A stretch of 10,799 nt of DNA from an uncultured Clostridia bacterium. Lineage in GTDB: Bacteria > Bacillota > Clostridia > Oscillospirales > Butyricicoccaceae. Both the position numbers and the translations under genes were made by a program. Of this stretch, positions 1-6,472 are shown in pieces. Each line of letters starts with the position of its first letter. The stretch's first letter is position 1. The notes beneath the pieces are model-generated. The model was not told the DNA's origin, made no database searches, and saw only the letters and a program-made list of their open reading frames with translations. The DNA is taken from NCBI GenBank assembly GCA_910586575.1, contig CAJUJQ010000108.1, forward strand, positions 1-10,799, read 5' to 3'.

Positions 1-55
1 TTCCGGCAGCTTGCCGTATGTGGACCAAAGCCAAAAGCAAACTGGAAATGGCAGA

Positions 56-85
56 ATACTAACATAAACCAACCGGAAATGTCAA
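56..85 (-). promoter_or_regulatory. Candidate sigma-A promoter for a gene beyond the left edge
   Basis: On the minus strand a perfect TTGACA (80-85) is followed after 18 bases by TAGTAT (56-61, 4 of 6 matches to TATAAT). Transcription would start near position 49 and run off the window. It lies just beyond the terminator of the glp-type operon, so it could drive the next minus-strand gene. No start codon for that gene is visible in the 48 bases left. Confidence 0.4.
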
Positions 86-129
86 TGAAAAAGAAGCATT
101 TTTCACAATTTTTCAGCAGGATTCCGGTC

Positions 130-162
130 AAAAACCAGCAAAATAGACAGTCCCTTTGCCAG
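130..162 (-). terminator. Intrinsic terminator of the glpA-like operon
   Basis: On the minus strand, 9 bases from CTGGCAAAG (154-162) pair with TTTTGCTGG (135-143) around a 10-base loop, followed by five U residues (130-134). Several pairs are G-U wobbles that would be A-C mismatches on the plus strand, so the fold is consistent only with minus-strand transcription. It lies 9 bases after the DUF1667 stop codon and closes the three-gene operon. Confidence 0.6.
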
Positions 163-171
163 ACGCCGCAC

Positions 172-525
172 CTATTCCGCAGGGAACGTTTTGGTCGCGA
201 CGATGTCTGCGCCGGTACCGGACACGTCGTGCAGCAGCACCTGACCGCGCTGCACCGGCGCGGTGGCGGTTACGCCGTCGAGCAGGCGCATGACCTTAAA
301 CAGGTGGTCTTTGGGCAGCGGCGCGCTGCTTTTGACCGGCAGGCGCGGGACGCGCGCGCCGGTCAGGCGCACCGTCGAGGTGAGCACCCGCACCGGGTGC
401 AGCAGCTCATTTCTGCCGTATTCCGCGCCGCGCGGGCAGCCGTTGCCGGTCACGCGGAACCCGTCGTTTTCGTCCACTTGCAGGTGGCAGCCCTTCGGGC
501 AGGTAATGCAGATCATTTCGGTCAT
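172..525 (-). CDS. DUF1667 protein with conserved CXXC pairs
   Basis: This 117-residue protein belongs to the DUF1667 family (COG3862, described as having conserved CXXC pairs). Near the N-terminus it has a C-x2-C-x3-C cluster (C6, C9, C13) and a fourth cysteine in a CPRG motif (C30), which suggests an iron-sulphur or zinc site. No membrane segment or signal peptide is visible. Its start overlaps the stop of the preceding flavoprotein by four bases (ATGA), so the two are probably translationally coupled. In Bacillota this family is commonly found beside the same two flavoproteins and glycerol genes, so it probably acts as a small electron-transfer or assembly subunit of that complex. The biochemical role is inferred; the family is uncharacterised. 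Length is normal for the family. Confidence 0.88.
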   Translation of the reverse strand: MTEMICITCPKGCHLQVDENDGFRVTGNGCPRGAEYGRNELLHPVRVLTSTVRLTGARVPRLPVKSSAPLPKDHLFKVMRLLDGVTATAPVQRGQVLLHDVSGTGADIVATKTFPAE

Positions 526-1790
526 GCCCCTTCGCCCCCTTTCTCAATCTCAACCTTCAGCGCGCCGGCGGCCTTTTGCAGCAGCACCCGCGGGAGCCGG
601 ATGGTTTCCATTTCGCCGGGGGCAAGGTGCTCCCGGGGGAAGGCCGCAATCTGCGTCCCTTCCGCATCCCGCACGACAATTTTTGCATCGCGGTACACCG
701 CGCGCACCCGGAAAAAGACTGGCACGCCGTCCCCTATGTTTTCCATGCGGATTTGCTGGGGCACGGTATAGCCCACGCCGTTCCCGGCTTTCAGCGGGAG
801 CAGCGGCGTGGCTGCGGCGCTCCCGCCCGCGCAGAAAGCCGCCGCCGCGCGTCCGGCACGCTGGCTTTCCGCTGTGACGAAGTCTACCAGGTCATGCACA
901 TGCACAACGTTGCCGCAGGCAAACACGCCCGGAACCGAGGTCTCCATATTTTCATAGACGCACGGGCCGTTTGTGCGCGGGTCCATTTCCAGCCCCGCCG
1001 CGCGGCTCAGCTCGTTTTCGGGAATCAGCCCGACCGACAACAGCACGGTGTCACAGTCAAAGGTTCTTTCCGTTCCGGCAATGGGCCTGCGGTCGGGGCC
1101 GACCTCGGCGACGGTGACGCGCTCTACACGGTCACGCCCCTGGATGTCGGTAATCGTGTGCGAAAGGTACAGCGGGATGTCAAAATCGTGCAGGCATTGT
1201 ACGATGTTGCGGGTAAGCCCCCCCGAATAGGGCATGACTTCCACACAGGCGAGCACCTTTGCGCCTTCCAGCGTCATGCGGCGCGCCATAATCAGACCAA
1301 TATCGCCCGAACCCAGGATGACCACCCGTTTCCCGACCATATAGCCCTCAATATTAAGGTAACGCTGGGCGGCGCCCGCCGTAAACACGCCTGCCGGGCG
1401 CGTGCCGGGGATGCCAATCGCCCCGCGCGTGCGCTCACGGCAGCCCATGGCGAGCACGACCGCCCTGGCTTCCAGGATTTCGTAGCCATCGGCGGCGCTT
1501 ACGATGTGCACCTGTTTCCCCGGCGTGATTTCCAGCACCATGGTATCGGTCTTGACCGTCACGCCGGTTTCACGCAGCATGTCAATGAAGCGTCCCGCGT
1601 ATTCGGGGCCGGTCAGCTCCTCCTTGAAAAAATGGAGGCCGAAACCGTTGTGGATACACTGGTTCAGGATGCCGCCCAGCTCTTTGTCCCGTTCCACGAT
1701 GCAAATGCTTTTGCAGCCGTCCTGCCATGCCGCGTGCGCTGCGGCCAACCCGGCGGGGCCTCCGCCAACTACGATGATATCATACCTCAT
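522..1790 (-). CDS. FAD/NAD(P)-dependent oxidoreductase (second subunit of the glp-type flavoprotein cluster)
   Basis: The 422-residue protein is a two-dinucleotide-binding-domain flavoprotein (Pyr_redox_2 fold). The N-terminal FAD motif is VVGGGPAG at about residues 7-14. A GGILNQC segment follows near residues 39-45. A second Rossmann motif, ILGSGDIG, lies near residues 159-166 and should bind NAD(P). The late FAD motif VFACGN is near residue 288, followed by an HVHDLVDFV helix. The start follows GGGAGG at 9 bases and overlaps the upstream stop by ATGA, so it is translationally coupled. By context it passes electrons between the GlpA-like subunit and NAD or another carrier; this is inference. 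It does not look like GlpB of enterobacteria, and the substrate cannot be read from sequence. Confidence 0.88.
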   Translation of the reverse strand: MRYDIIVVGGGPAGLAAAHAAWQDGCKSICIVERDKELGGILNQCIHNGFGLHFFKEELTGPEYAGRFIDMLRETGVTVKTDTMVLEITPGKQVHIVSAADGYEILEARAVVLAMGCRERTRGAIGIPGTRPAGVFTAGAAQRYLNIEGYMVGKRVVILGSGDIGLIMARRMTLEGAKVLACVEVMPYSGGLTRNIVQCLHDFDIPLYLSHTITDIQGRDRVERVTVAEVGPDRRPIAGTERTFDCDTVLLSVGLIPENELSRAAGLEMDPRTNGPCVYENMETSVPGVFACGNVVHVHDLVDFVTAESQRAGRAAAAFCAGGSAAATPLLPLKAGNGVGYTVPQQIRMENIGDGVPVFFRVRAVYRDAKIVVRDAEGTQIAAFPREHLAPGEMETIRLPRVLLQKAAGALKVEIEKGGEGA

Positions 1791-3226
1791 ACTTGCGCAC
1801 CTCCCGTTTTGGTTTCGCCGGTGATCAGGAACGTGCCGTCCTGGTCCTGCAAAATGCCGGACTGCGGAACGCCCAGCTCCCGCGCCAGGATTTCCAGCAC
1901 GCGGGGGCCGCAGAAGCCGCCCTGACAGCGCCCCATGCCCGCGCCCGCGCGGCGCTTGACGCCGTCGATGGAGCAGGGCGGAATAGGAGAACGGATGGCA
2001 TCGACAATCTCGCCCTCGGTGATGGTCTCACAGCGGCAGACCACCCTGCCATAAAGCGGGTTTTCTTTCACCATTTCCGCCTTTTCGGCGGGGGATAATT
2101 CACGGAAACGGCGCACCCGGCGGGTGCCGTCGAAGCCTTCGCGTCTGGTCAGCGCCAGCCCCATCCCGGCGAGCTGCCCGACAGCGTATTCCGCGATAGC
2201 AGGGGCGGCGGACAGCCCCGGGGATTTGATTCCGGCGGCGTGCAGGATCCGCGCGGAGGAAGGTGCGATATAGAAATCGGACAGGGTGGTGTTGGCGCGC
2301 ACGCCCGCAAAATTGCGGATGGATTGGCGCAGGTCAACCGAAGGGACACTGCGGCGGGAGGCCGCCGCAACGGTATCGAGCGCGGCGGCGGTGACCGCCT
2401 TGTCCCGCGCCCCCTGCACCTCCTCGGCGTTGGGGCCGACCAACAGGTTGCCGTGCACGGTGGGTGCGATGAGCACACCCTTGCCCACGGCGGACGGGCA
2501 TTGGAAAATGACGCGGCTGACCAGGCTTCCGCTGGTTTTATCCAATAGATAGTAGGCGCCACGGCTGGGCAGGGTCTTGAATTTCGGCTCGGCGGTCATG
2601 CGATAAATCGTTTCAGCATCCACCCCCGTGCAGTTCACAACGTAACGTGCTTCAAAATCGCCGCCGGTGGTCGAAATGCGGCAGCCGCTGCCGGTTTCCA
2701 TAATCGCGGTTACGGCGCTGCGGCGCTTCAGCTCCGCCCCGTTGCGGACGGCAGTCTCGGCTTCGGCAATGCACAGCCCCCACGGATCTACAATCGCGGC
2801 GGACGGTGCATACAGCGCGCCGGTGACTTCGCCGGACAGCGCCGGTTCCATCGCGCGTGCCTGCGCCCCGGTGAGCAAAGCCAGGCCCGGCACACCGTTT
2901 TGCACGCCGTTTTCGTACAGCCGCGCAAGCGTTTTTTCGTCCTCCGGCCCGAACGCCAGGACCAGCGAACCGACACGCTTGTACGCGACCGAAAGGTCGC
3001 TGCACAGCTGCTCCATCCGCGCCGACCCCTGGACGTTCAGGCGCGCCATCAGGGTACCCGGTTCGGGGTCGTATCCGGCATGGACGATGGCGCTGTTTGC
3101 TTTTGTCGTACCCATTGCGACATCGTTTTCCCGTTCCAGGATCAGGATGCGCAGGTCGTATTGGCTGAGCGTGTAGGCGATGGACGCGCCGATGACGCCG
3201 CAGCCAATAATGGCCACATCATACAT
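1787..3226 (-). CDS. glpA: GlpA-like FAD-dependent glycerol-3-phosphate dehydrogenase with BFD-like [2Fe-2S] domain
   Basis: This is a 479-residue DAO-family flavoprotein. The FAD motif IIGCGVIGASIA is at about residues 5-16, with ERENDVAMGTT following near 39-49. The DAO domain covers about 360 residues. The C-terminal part carries a bacterioferritin-associated-ferredoxin (BFD) type cluster motif with C397, C399, C434 and C439. This fusion is known in GlpA and in related 2-hydroxyglutarate oxidase-like proteins. I chose the ATG at 3226 because TGGGAGGA lies 8 bases before it. An in-frame TTG at 3328 is upstream of the leader hairpin and has no ribosome binding site. GlpP encoded just upstream and the leader terminator point to glycerol-3-phosphate as substrate, oxidised to dihydroxyacetone phosphate. 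From sequence alone an L-2-hydroxyacid dehydrogenase remains possible. Confidence 0.82.
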   Translation of the reverse strand: MYDVAIIGCGVIGASIAYTLSQYDLRILILERENDVAMGTTKANSAIVHAGYDPEPGTLMARLNVQGSARMEQLCSDLSVAYKRVGSLVLAFGPEDEKTLARLYENGVQNGVPGLALLTGAQARAMEPALSGEVTGALYAPSAAIVDPWGLCIAEAETAVRNGAELKRRSAVTAIMETGSGCRISTTGGDFEARYVVNCTGVDAETIYRMTAEPKFKTLPSRGAYYLLDKTSGSLVSRVIFQCPSAVGKGVLIAPTVHGNLLVGPNAEEVQGARDKAVTAAALDTVAAASRRSVPSVDLRQSIRNFAGVRANTTLSDFYIAPSSARILHAAGIKSPGLSAAPAIAEYAVGQLAGMGLALTRREGFDGTRRVRRFRELSPAEKAEMVKENPLYGRVVCRCETITEGEIVDAIRSPIPPCSIDGVKRRAGAGMGRCQGGFCGPRVLEILARELGVPQSGILQDQDGTFLITGETKTGGAQV

Positions 3227-3261
3227 AGGTTTTCCTCCCAATCCATCCCGCCCGGGCAATG

Positions 3262-3316
3262 AAAAAGCCAAAGCAAACACAACCATATCACAAGTATGGT
3301 TCCGGTTACTTTGACT
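3262..3316 (-). promoter_or_regulatory. Leader terminator hairpin, likely GlpP antitermination target
   Basis: In the 5' leader of the glpA-like mRNA, 22 bases (3295-3316 on the minus strand, beginning AGTCAAAG) pair with 22 bases (3266-3287, ending CTTTGGCT) around a 7-base loop. Only two positions are mismatched. A run of U (3262-3266) follows directly. The apical arm is the perfect repeat AACCATA/TATGGTT. Several pairs are G-U and would be A-C on the plus strand, so the fold fits minus-strand RNA only. The hairpin sits between the promoter (3353-3381) and the ribosome binding site, which is the arrangement of an attenuator. GlpP of Bacillus subtilis prevents termination in the glpD leader when bound to glycerol-3-phosphate, and glpP is the adjacent gene here. 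That this hairpin is the GlpP target is inferred from position. Confidence 0.75.
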
Positions 3317-3352
3317 CAAATTCTCCAAGCAAGATATGAACTTTATGCGATT

Positions 3353-3381
3353 AGTCTACCATATCCTTCGGCGGATTGCAA
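3353..3381 (-). promoter_or_regulatory. Sigma-A promoter of the glpA-like operon
   Basis: On the minus strand TTGCAA (3376-3381) and TAGACT (3353-3358) are separated by exactly 17 bases, and a TGG precedes the -10 box (extended -10). Transcription should begin near 3346, giving a leader of about 120 nt that contains the terminator hairpin and then the ribosome binding site. Confidence 0.7.
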
Positions 3382-3401
3382 GTGCTTTTGGCAAAAATGT
3401 T

Positions 3402-3429
3402 AATATAAAGCGAGCGTAAGCTTTATTTT
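3402..3429 (-). terminator. Weak hairpin after glpP, possible terminator
   Basis: ATAAAGC (3405-3411) and GCTTTAT (3420-3426) form a 7-bp inverted repeat with an 8-base loop, extended by two A-T pairs after a mismatch. On the minus strand the following bases are only moderately U-rich (ATTAACATTTTT). It lies about 105 bases after the glpP stop and before the next promoter, so it could partly end the glpP transcript. If it leaks, glpP and the operon would be co-transcribed. Confidence 0.25.
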
Positions 3430-3534
3430 CTTGCAGGATGTACAAAAATGCCCCGTCCCCTTTGTGAACTTATCCGAAGCGAATGCCCCGCCGGAGGTGT
3501 TGAATTTCCAGGAGCCTGGCATTATTGGTCCGGT

Positions 3535-4098
3535 TCAAAGGAACCAAAGCGCCGGTGTCGTTGCTGAAACCGCGATTGCGCCCGCCCCAAGTGCGTTTAG
3601 GATATCCTCCTTATCGGACAGCAGCCCGCTTGCAATCAGGGGCCTCCGCACCTTCTGCGAAATCTGCCGCAGCGTTTTCGGGATGGTGCCCGGCAGAATG
3701 TCCAGCAAATCGGCGTCGCTGGGCTGGCGCACCACGTTTTCCAGCGCAAGCGAATCGTGCACGAAAAAGCGCTGTACCGTCGTCAGGCCGCAGTCGTGCG
3801 CGTACCGGATGATATTCTGACGGGTGCTGATAATGCCGTCCGCGTCGGTGTTCCGGCGGATGAAATCCACCGCGACATCACGGCTCGACAGCCCGTCTAC
3901 CAAATCCAGATGGACAAACGCCTGCTTGCCGTTGGCCTTTACCTGCCCCGTAATTTCACTGATGTTGCATACCGTACCATATAGCAGAAAAATAACCGCG
4001 CTGTTGGATGCCAGCGCCTGCCGCAGGCCTTCTTCATTTTTGACCGCCGCGATGATTGGCGCGTCCAAAAGAAGCTCTGTAATCGGGTTCCCTCGCAT
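3535..4098 (-). CDS. glpP: Glycerol-3-phosphate responsive antiterminator GlpP
   Basis: The 187-residue product matches the GlpP family over its whole length (the Bacillus subtilis protein is about 190 residues). Recognisable stretches include PIIAAVKN near the start, VIFLLYG, FVHLDLVDGLS in the first half, DGIISTRQN in the middle and IASGLL in the last third, in a TIM-barrel-like pattern. GlpP binds glycerol-3-phosphate and then leader RNA of glp operons to prevent termination. The ATG at 4098 is preferred over the one at 4146, because the -10 box (4135-4140) lies downstream of the latter. A purine-rich GGAAGGGG precedes the chosen ATG by 12 bases, a slightly long spacing. The immediate downstream target is the leader hairpin at 3262-3316. 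No RNA-binding motif beyond the family match can be singled out. Confidence 0.9.
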   Translation of the reverse strand: MRGNPITELLLDAPIIAAVKNEEGLRQALASNSAVIFLLYGTVCNISEITGQVKANGKQAFVHLDLVDGLSSRDVAVDFIRRNTDADGIISTRQNIIRYAHDCGLTTVQRFFVHDSLALENVVRQPSDADLLDILPGTIPKTLRQISQKVRRPLIASGLLSDKEDILNALGAGAIAVSATTPALWFL

Positions 4099-4134
4099 AG
4101 CTGTTGCTCGCCCCTTCCGTTTTCCTCTGCATTT

Positions 4135-4143
4135 AGTATAGCA
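4135..4143 (-). promoter_or_regulatory. Extended -10 promoter of glpP
   Basis: The minus strand reads TGCTATACT, an extended -10 element with TATACT at 4135-4140. The bases 17 upstream of it (TTCCGC) are a poor -35, which is usual for extended -10 promoters. Transcription would begin near 4128, about 30 bases before the glpP ATG at 4098. Confidence 0.5.
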
Positions 4144-4316
4144 CATCCTTTTGATTTGCGGAATAGGGTTTGCGTTGTTGCCTGCCGAAATTTCTCCCGG
4201 TTCCGATTCGCCCCCGATTGGGTACGGTATTTCACAGCATAAAGCAGATGATGGTTGTTTTTATCCTTGAGCAATGGCGGAATTCCCTTCAAGCCCCTTT
4301 TCAAGCCCGCGATGCG

Positions 4317-5381
4317 TCAGCCGTTCAGCTCCGCCGCGAGGAAGCCGCCGAACAGTTCAATTGACCGGAGCGCCTGCGTCAGCGTATTGCCCGACGCGCC
4401 GCACTCGATAATCATCGAGCCAGGGCGCAAATGCTGGTTAAAACGCTGCTTGCGCAGGTTGACCGCGCGCATCAATCCGGGGTAGGCCGCGTCGAGCTTG
4501 GCTTGCAGATTGACCGCCCAATTCAGGTTCTGTTCCCAGTTGTCATGCTTCAGCCCGCTTGCCCCCGAGCCAATGACAAACATCATCCGGGCGTATTCCT
4601 GCCCGTCAAGCGCCCAATCGAGTGACATTTTTCCGCCGTTTTCGAGCGAGATATCATCGCGGTGCAGGTCAATAACCACCTGGATCGAGGGGTGCGCATC
4701 CAGCTGCTTTTCGATTTCCGCCAGTGAGCGCCCGTAGGAGCCGTTATAGGCAGGGGAATCGAACATGGTGCGGCAGTGGATGGTTTGGATGCCGTTTGCT
4801 TCCAGTACCTCGGTCAGCCGGTCGCCGACACACACAACATTGAAGCGGGTGTCGGTGGAGCGGTACGCCTCCTCGGAGACATACCGGTAATTTTCGTCGC
4901 TGGTATAGGCTTCGCTGCCGTGGGTGTGCACAATCAGCACTTGCGGCCCGTCGGTTTTGCGGATTTCGAGCGGATTTCGCAGCATTTCGTCCACATCGAA
5001 GGAAAGCCCGGTCGTGCCGGATACCTCGACCGTTTCGGCCTTACAGCTGAACGCGCCCGCCGGAAGCGCGGGTGCGGAAAAGGCGCTCTCGCTGACCGGC
5101 TCGTCCTCGGTGAAGGGTTCCTCCGGCTCGGGCGGCAGGGAAAGCCCGCTGGCCGCTTTCGCGGGGGTGTGCACAACCGGGCTTTGCCCGCCCGGCCCAA
5201 GTTCAAGCGAGAGCGCCCCGGCGACAAAGCGTTCGCTGGTAGCCAGCCGCGTCAGCAGCGCCTCGAACGCAGGCTCGCCGCCCAGGCAATGCACGCCGAG
5301 CAGCAGCACAGCCAGCAGAATGCACAGGAACGCGGGAAGGGCGATCGGATTCCCGCGCCCCCGGACGGGTCGTTTTTTCAT
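4317..5381 (-). CDS. spoIIP: Stage II sporulation protein P (SpoIIP), peptidoglycan amidase/endopeptidase
   Basis: The 354-residue protein has a basic N-terminus, one membrane segment at about residues 12-30, a Pro/Glu-rich linker (about 60-115) and the SpoIIP catalytic domain (about 145-350). Key landmarks are LIVHTHGSEAY (H152, H154), YNGSYGRSL (about 212-220), VVIDLHRD (H240) and IIECGASGNTL (E326), fitting the zinc-dependent amidase fold. SpoIIP works with SpoIID and SpoIIM in the mother cell to thin septal peptidoglycan and drive engulfment of the forespore. In many relatives spoIIP follows gpr; here it stands alone between an HD hydrolase and glpP. The start is ATG with a weak AGG 8 bases upstream. 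A sigma-E-like promoter lies at 5428-5456. The assignment is firm. Confidence 0.95.
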   Translation of the reverse strand: MKKRPVRGRGNPIALPAFLCILLAVLLLGVHCLGGEPAFEALLTRLATSERFVAGALSLELGPGGQSPVVHTPAKAASGLSLPPEPEEPFTEDEPVSESAFSAPALPAGAFSCKAETVEVSGTTGLSFDVDEMLRNPLEIRKTDGPQVLIVHTHGSEAYTSDENYRYVSEEAYRSTDTRFNVVCVGDRLTEVLEANGIQTIHCRTMFDSPAYNGSYGRSLAEIEKQLDAHPSIQVVIDLHRDDISLENGGKMSLDWALDGQEYARMMFVIGSGASGLKHDNWEQNLNWAVNLQAKLDAAYPGLMRAVNLRKQRFNQHLRPGSMIIECGASGNTLTQALRSIELFGGFLAAELNG

Positions 5382-5427
5382 GCTGCACGCCTGCCTTTCC
5401 TCTATGGATTCTTTGCCCGATATCCAT

Positions 5428-5456
5428 ATGATATGAGGGGCGGCAGGCGTTTATGA
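5428..5456 (-). promoter_or_regulatory. Sigma-E-like promoter of spoIIP
   Basis: On the minus strand TCATAAAC (5449-5456) carries the ATA core of a sigma-E -35 element. After 16 bases from ATA comes CATATCAT (5428-5435), close to the sigma-E -10 consensus CATACANT. The spacing fits sigma-E, and the mother-cell sporulation gene downstream agrees. No sigma-A promoter is evident in this gap. Confidence 0.5.
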
Positions 5457-5485
5457 CAAGTAAAACAGCCCGACAGCTGATGTTT

Positions 5486-6067
5486 TTAGAGCCTGCTCAT
5501 TTCCTCCTGGATTTCCGCTTCGCAGGAGCGCATGGCAAGAATGGTTTTCTGCATCAGCTCCTCCAGCTCCCAGCCGAGCAGCTCCGCGCCGCTGCGAATC
5601 ACATCGCGGGAGCAGCCCGCAGCAAAGCTGGCGGTTTTGAACTTTTTCTTTACGGACTTTACCTCCATATCCTGCACGCTCTTGGACGGGCGCATCAACG
5701 CGCACGCGCCGATCAAGCCGGTCAGCTCGTCCGCGGCATACAGCACCTTTTCCATCTGGTGCTCGGGCTTGATATCGACCGTCAGCCCCCAGCCGTGGCT
5801 GCACACCGCGCGGATGACATCCTCACCGACGCCCGCTTCGCGCAGCAGGTCGGGGGCTTTCAGGCAGTGCTGCTCGGGATACTGCTCGAAGTCAATATCG
5901 TGCAGCAGGCCGACCGTTGCCCAGAAATCGGCATCGTCCCCGTAGCCCAGGTCGTTTGCGTACCAGCGCATTACACCCTCTACCGTCAGGGCGTGCTGAA
6001 TGTGGAACGGCTCGCTGTTGTACCTGCGCAGCAGCGCAAGCGCCTGCTCATGGCTCAATGTCTGCAT
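5486..6067 (-). CDS. HD-domain hydrolase
   Basis: This 193-residue soluble protein has the HD superfamily metal-binding pattern: H22/H25 in FHIQHAL, the HD pair H56-D57 in GLLHDIDFEQYPE, H91 in SHGWG, and D113 in AADELTGLI. Such proteins are metal-dependent phosphohydrolases, often acting on nucleotides. The family of this exact type (HD protein of about 190 residues in Clostridia) has no assigned substrate that I can name. The C-terminal third is helical and charged. The ATG at 6067 follows GGGAGG at 9 bases, and a near-consensus promoter lies 40 bases further up. It is monocistronic or weakly joined to spoIIP, since 104 bases separate them. No membrane segment is visible. Confidence 0.85.
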   Translation of the reverse strand: MQTLSHEQALALLRRYNSEPFHIQHALTVEGVMRWYANDLGYGDDADFWATVGLLHDIDFEQYPEQHCLKAPDLLREAGVGEDVIRAVCSHGWGLTVDIKPEHQMEKVLYAADELTGLIGACALMRPSKSVQDMEVKSVKKKFKTASFAAGCSRDVIRSGAELLGWELEELMQKTILAMRSCEAEIQEEMSRL

Positions 6068-6106
6068 GGTTTCATTCCTCCCGAAATATCTAACGTATTT
6101 CTTCTT

Positions 6107-6135
6107 ATTATAGTGCTGTTCGCCGAATTTGTAAA
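6107..6135 (-). promoter_or_regulatory. Sigma-A promoter of the HD hydrolase gene
   Basis: On the minus strand TTTACA (6130-6135) and a perfect TATAAT (6107-6112) are separated by 17 bases. This predicts a start near 6100 and a short leader of about 33 nt ending in GGGAGG and the ATG at 6067. The promoter is strong enough to suggest constitutive expression. Confidence 0.75.
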
Positions 6136-6218
6136 TCTTTTCTTTCTGAAAACAGTTTTTGCCACAGAAATCAAGTTCCTATTTACCGCGATGGAGCAAA
6201 ATTGATTTCCGGATGCTG

Positions 6219-6242
6219 AAAAAGGCTTGTCTTTGGCAAGCC
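6219..6242 (-). terminator. Minus-strand intrinsic terminator overlapping the small RNA promoter
   Basis: GGCTTG (6224-6229) and CAAGCC (6237-6242) pair around a 7-base loop. On the minus strand five U residues follow (6219-6223). It would stop minus-strand transcripts before the HD hydrolase promoter. The left arm contains most of the -35 box of the plus-strand promoter at 6227-6255. Which minus-strand transcript it ends is unclear. Confidence 0.45.
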
Positions 6243-6255
6243 CCTCGTGTATAAT
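6227..6255 (+). promoter_or_regulatory. Sigma-A promoter for a predicted small RNA
   Basis: TTGTCT (6227-6232) and a perfect TATAAT (6250-6255) are separated by 17 bases. Transcription is expected near 6262. No ribosome binding site with start codon follows, but a structured segment and terminator do. It is divergent from the HD hydrolase promoter, 115 bases away. Confidence 0.6.
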
Positions 6256-6261
6256 AGACTC

Positions 6262-6384
6262 AGAAACAGCTGTCAGGGCTTTGTCCGTCCGGCAGCTGTC
6301 CCCGCCCGGTATTATGGACGAATTTTGCAGGGATCTACCGAGCGGGACCCCAAACGCCTGGCTTTTGCGGAGCCGGGTGTTTTT
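6262..6384 (+). ncRNA. Predicted small structured RNA, class not recognised
   Basis: Between a good promoter (-10 at 6250-6255) and an intrinsic terminator (6352-6384) lies about 123 nt without a translatable gene. The segment can fold into three consecutive hairpins. The first is ACAGCTG/CAGCTGT. The second pairs GTCCC-GC-CGGTA with TACCG-GC-GGGAC, with one bulge and one mismatch, and closes a loop containing GGACGAATTTTGCAGGGATC. The third is the 12-bp terminator. I compared it by eye with common riboswitches, 6S, SRP, T-box and self-cleaving ribozyme motifs and saw no match. No gene follows in the same direction within 440 bases, so a trans-acting RNA is more likely than a leader. The 5' end is estimated from the promoter. 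Confidence 0.45.
6352..6384 (+). terminator. Intrinsic terminator of the predicted small RNA
   Basis: AAACGCCTGGCT (6352-6363) pairs with AGCCGGGTGTTT (6371-6382) around a 7-base loop, with T residues to 6384. Two of the 12 pairs are G-U; on the minus strand they would be A-C mismatches. The orientation of the wobbles therefore supports plus-strand transcription. Confidence 0.65.
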
Positions 6385-6434
6385 AGTCGGAGCATCAGGC
6401 GGCGTCACCATTATGTAGTCCGTTTAACGGATAC

Positions 6435-6472
6435 GATCATGCGAATCCACAAGAATGAGGTTCTGCATGATC
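6435..6472. repeat. 8-bp perfect inverted repeat, 22-base spacer
   Basis: GATCATGC (6435-6442) and GCATGATC (6465-6472) are exact reverse complements. They can form a stem-loop on either strand or a split protein-binding site. A second small dyad, TCCGTT-T-AACGGA (6419-6431), lies 4 bases to the left. No U-run follows on either strand, so it is not a terminator. Role unknown. Confidence 0.5.

Noticed and set aside
576..1925. Plus-strand open frame of 449 codons opposite the flavoprotein genes
   Set aside because: Antisense to a well-supported oxidoreductase, with a composition rich in His, Arg and Ala typical of shadow frames.
3227..3328. Longer start (TTG at 3328) for the GlpA-like protein
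   Set aside because: It would put the coding sequence through the leader hairpin, lacks a ribosome binding site, and adds 34 residues before the normal FAD-binding N-terminus.
4099..4146. ATG at 4146 as glpP start
   Set aside because: The -10 element TATACT at 4135-4140 lies within this extension, so the RNA would start after that codon.
4288..4308. Direct repeat TTCAAGCCC twice, 12 bases apart, after spoIIP
   Set aside because: Only two short copies; not a terminator or an array. Probably chance.
5463..5486. Possible terminator between the HD gene and spoIIP
   Set aside because: Only a 4-bp CAGC/GCTG stem with a bulge, followed by TTTTACTT; too weak to call.
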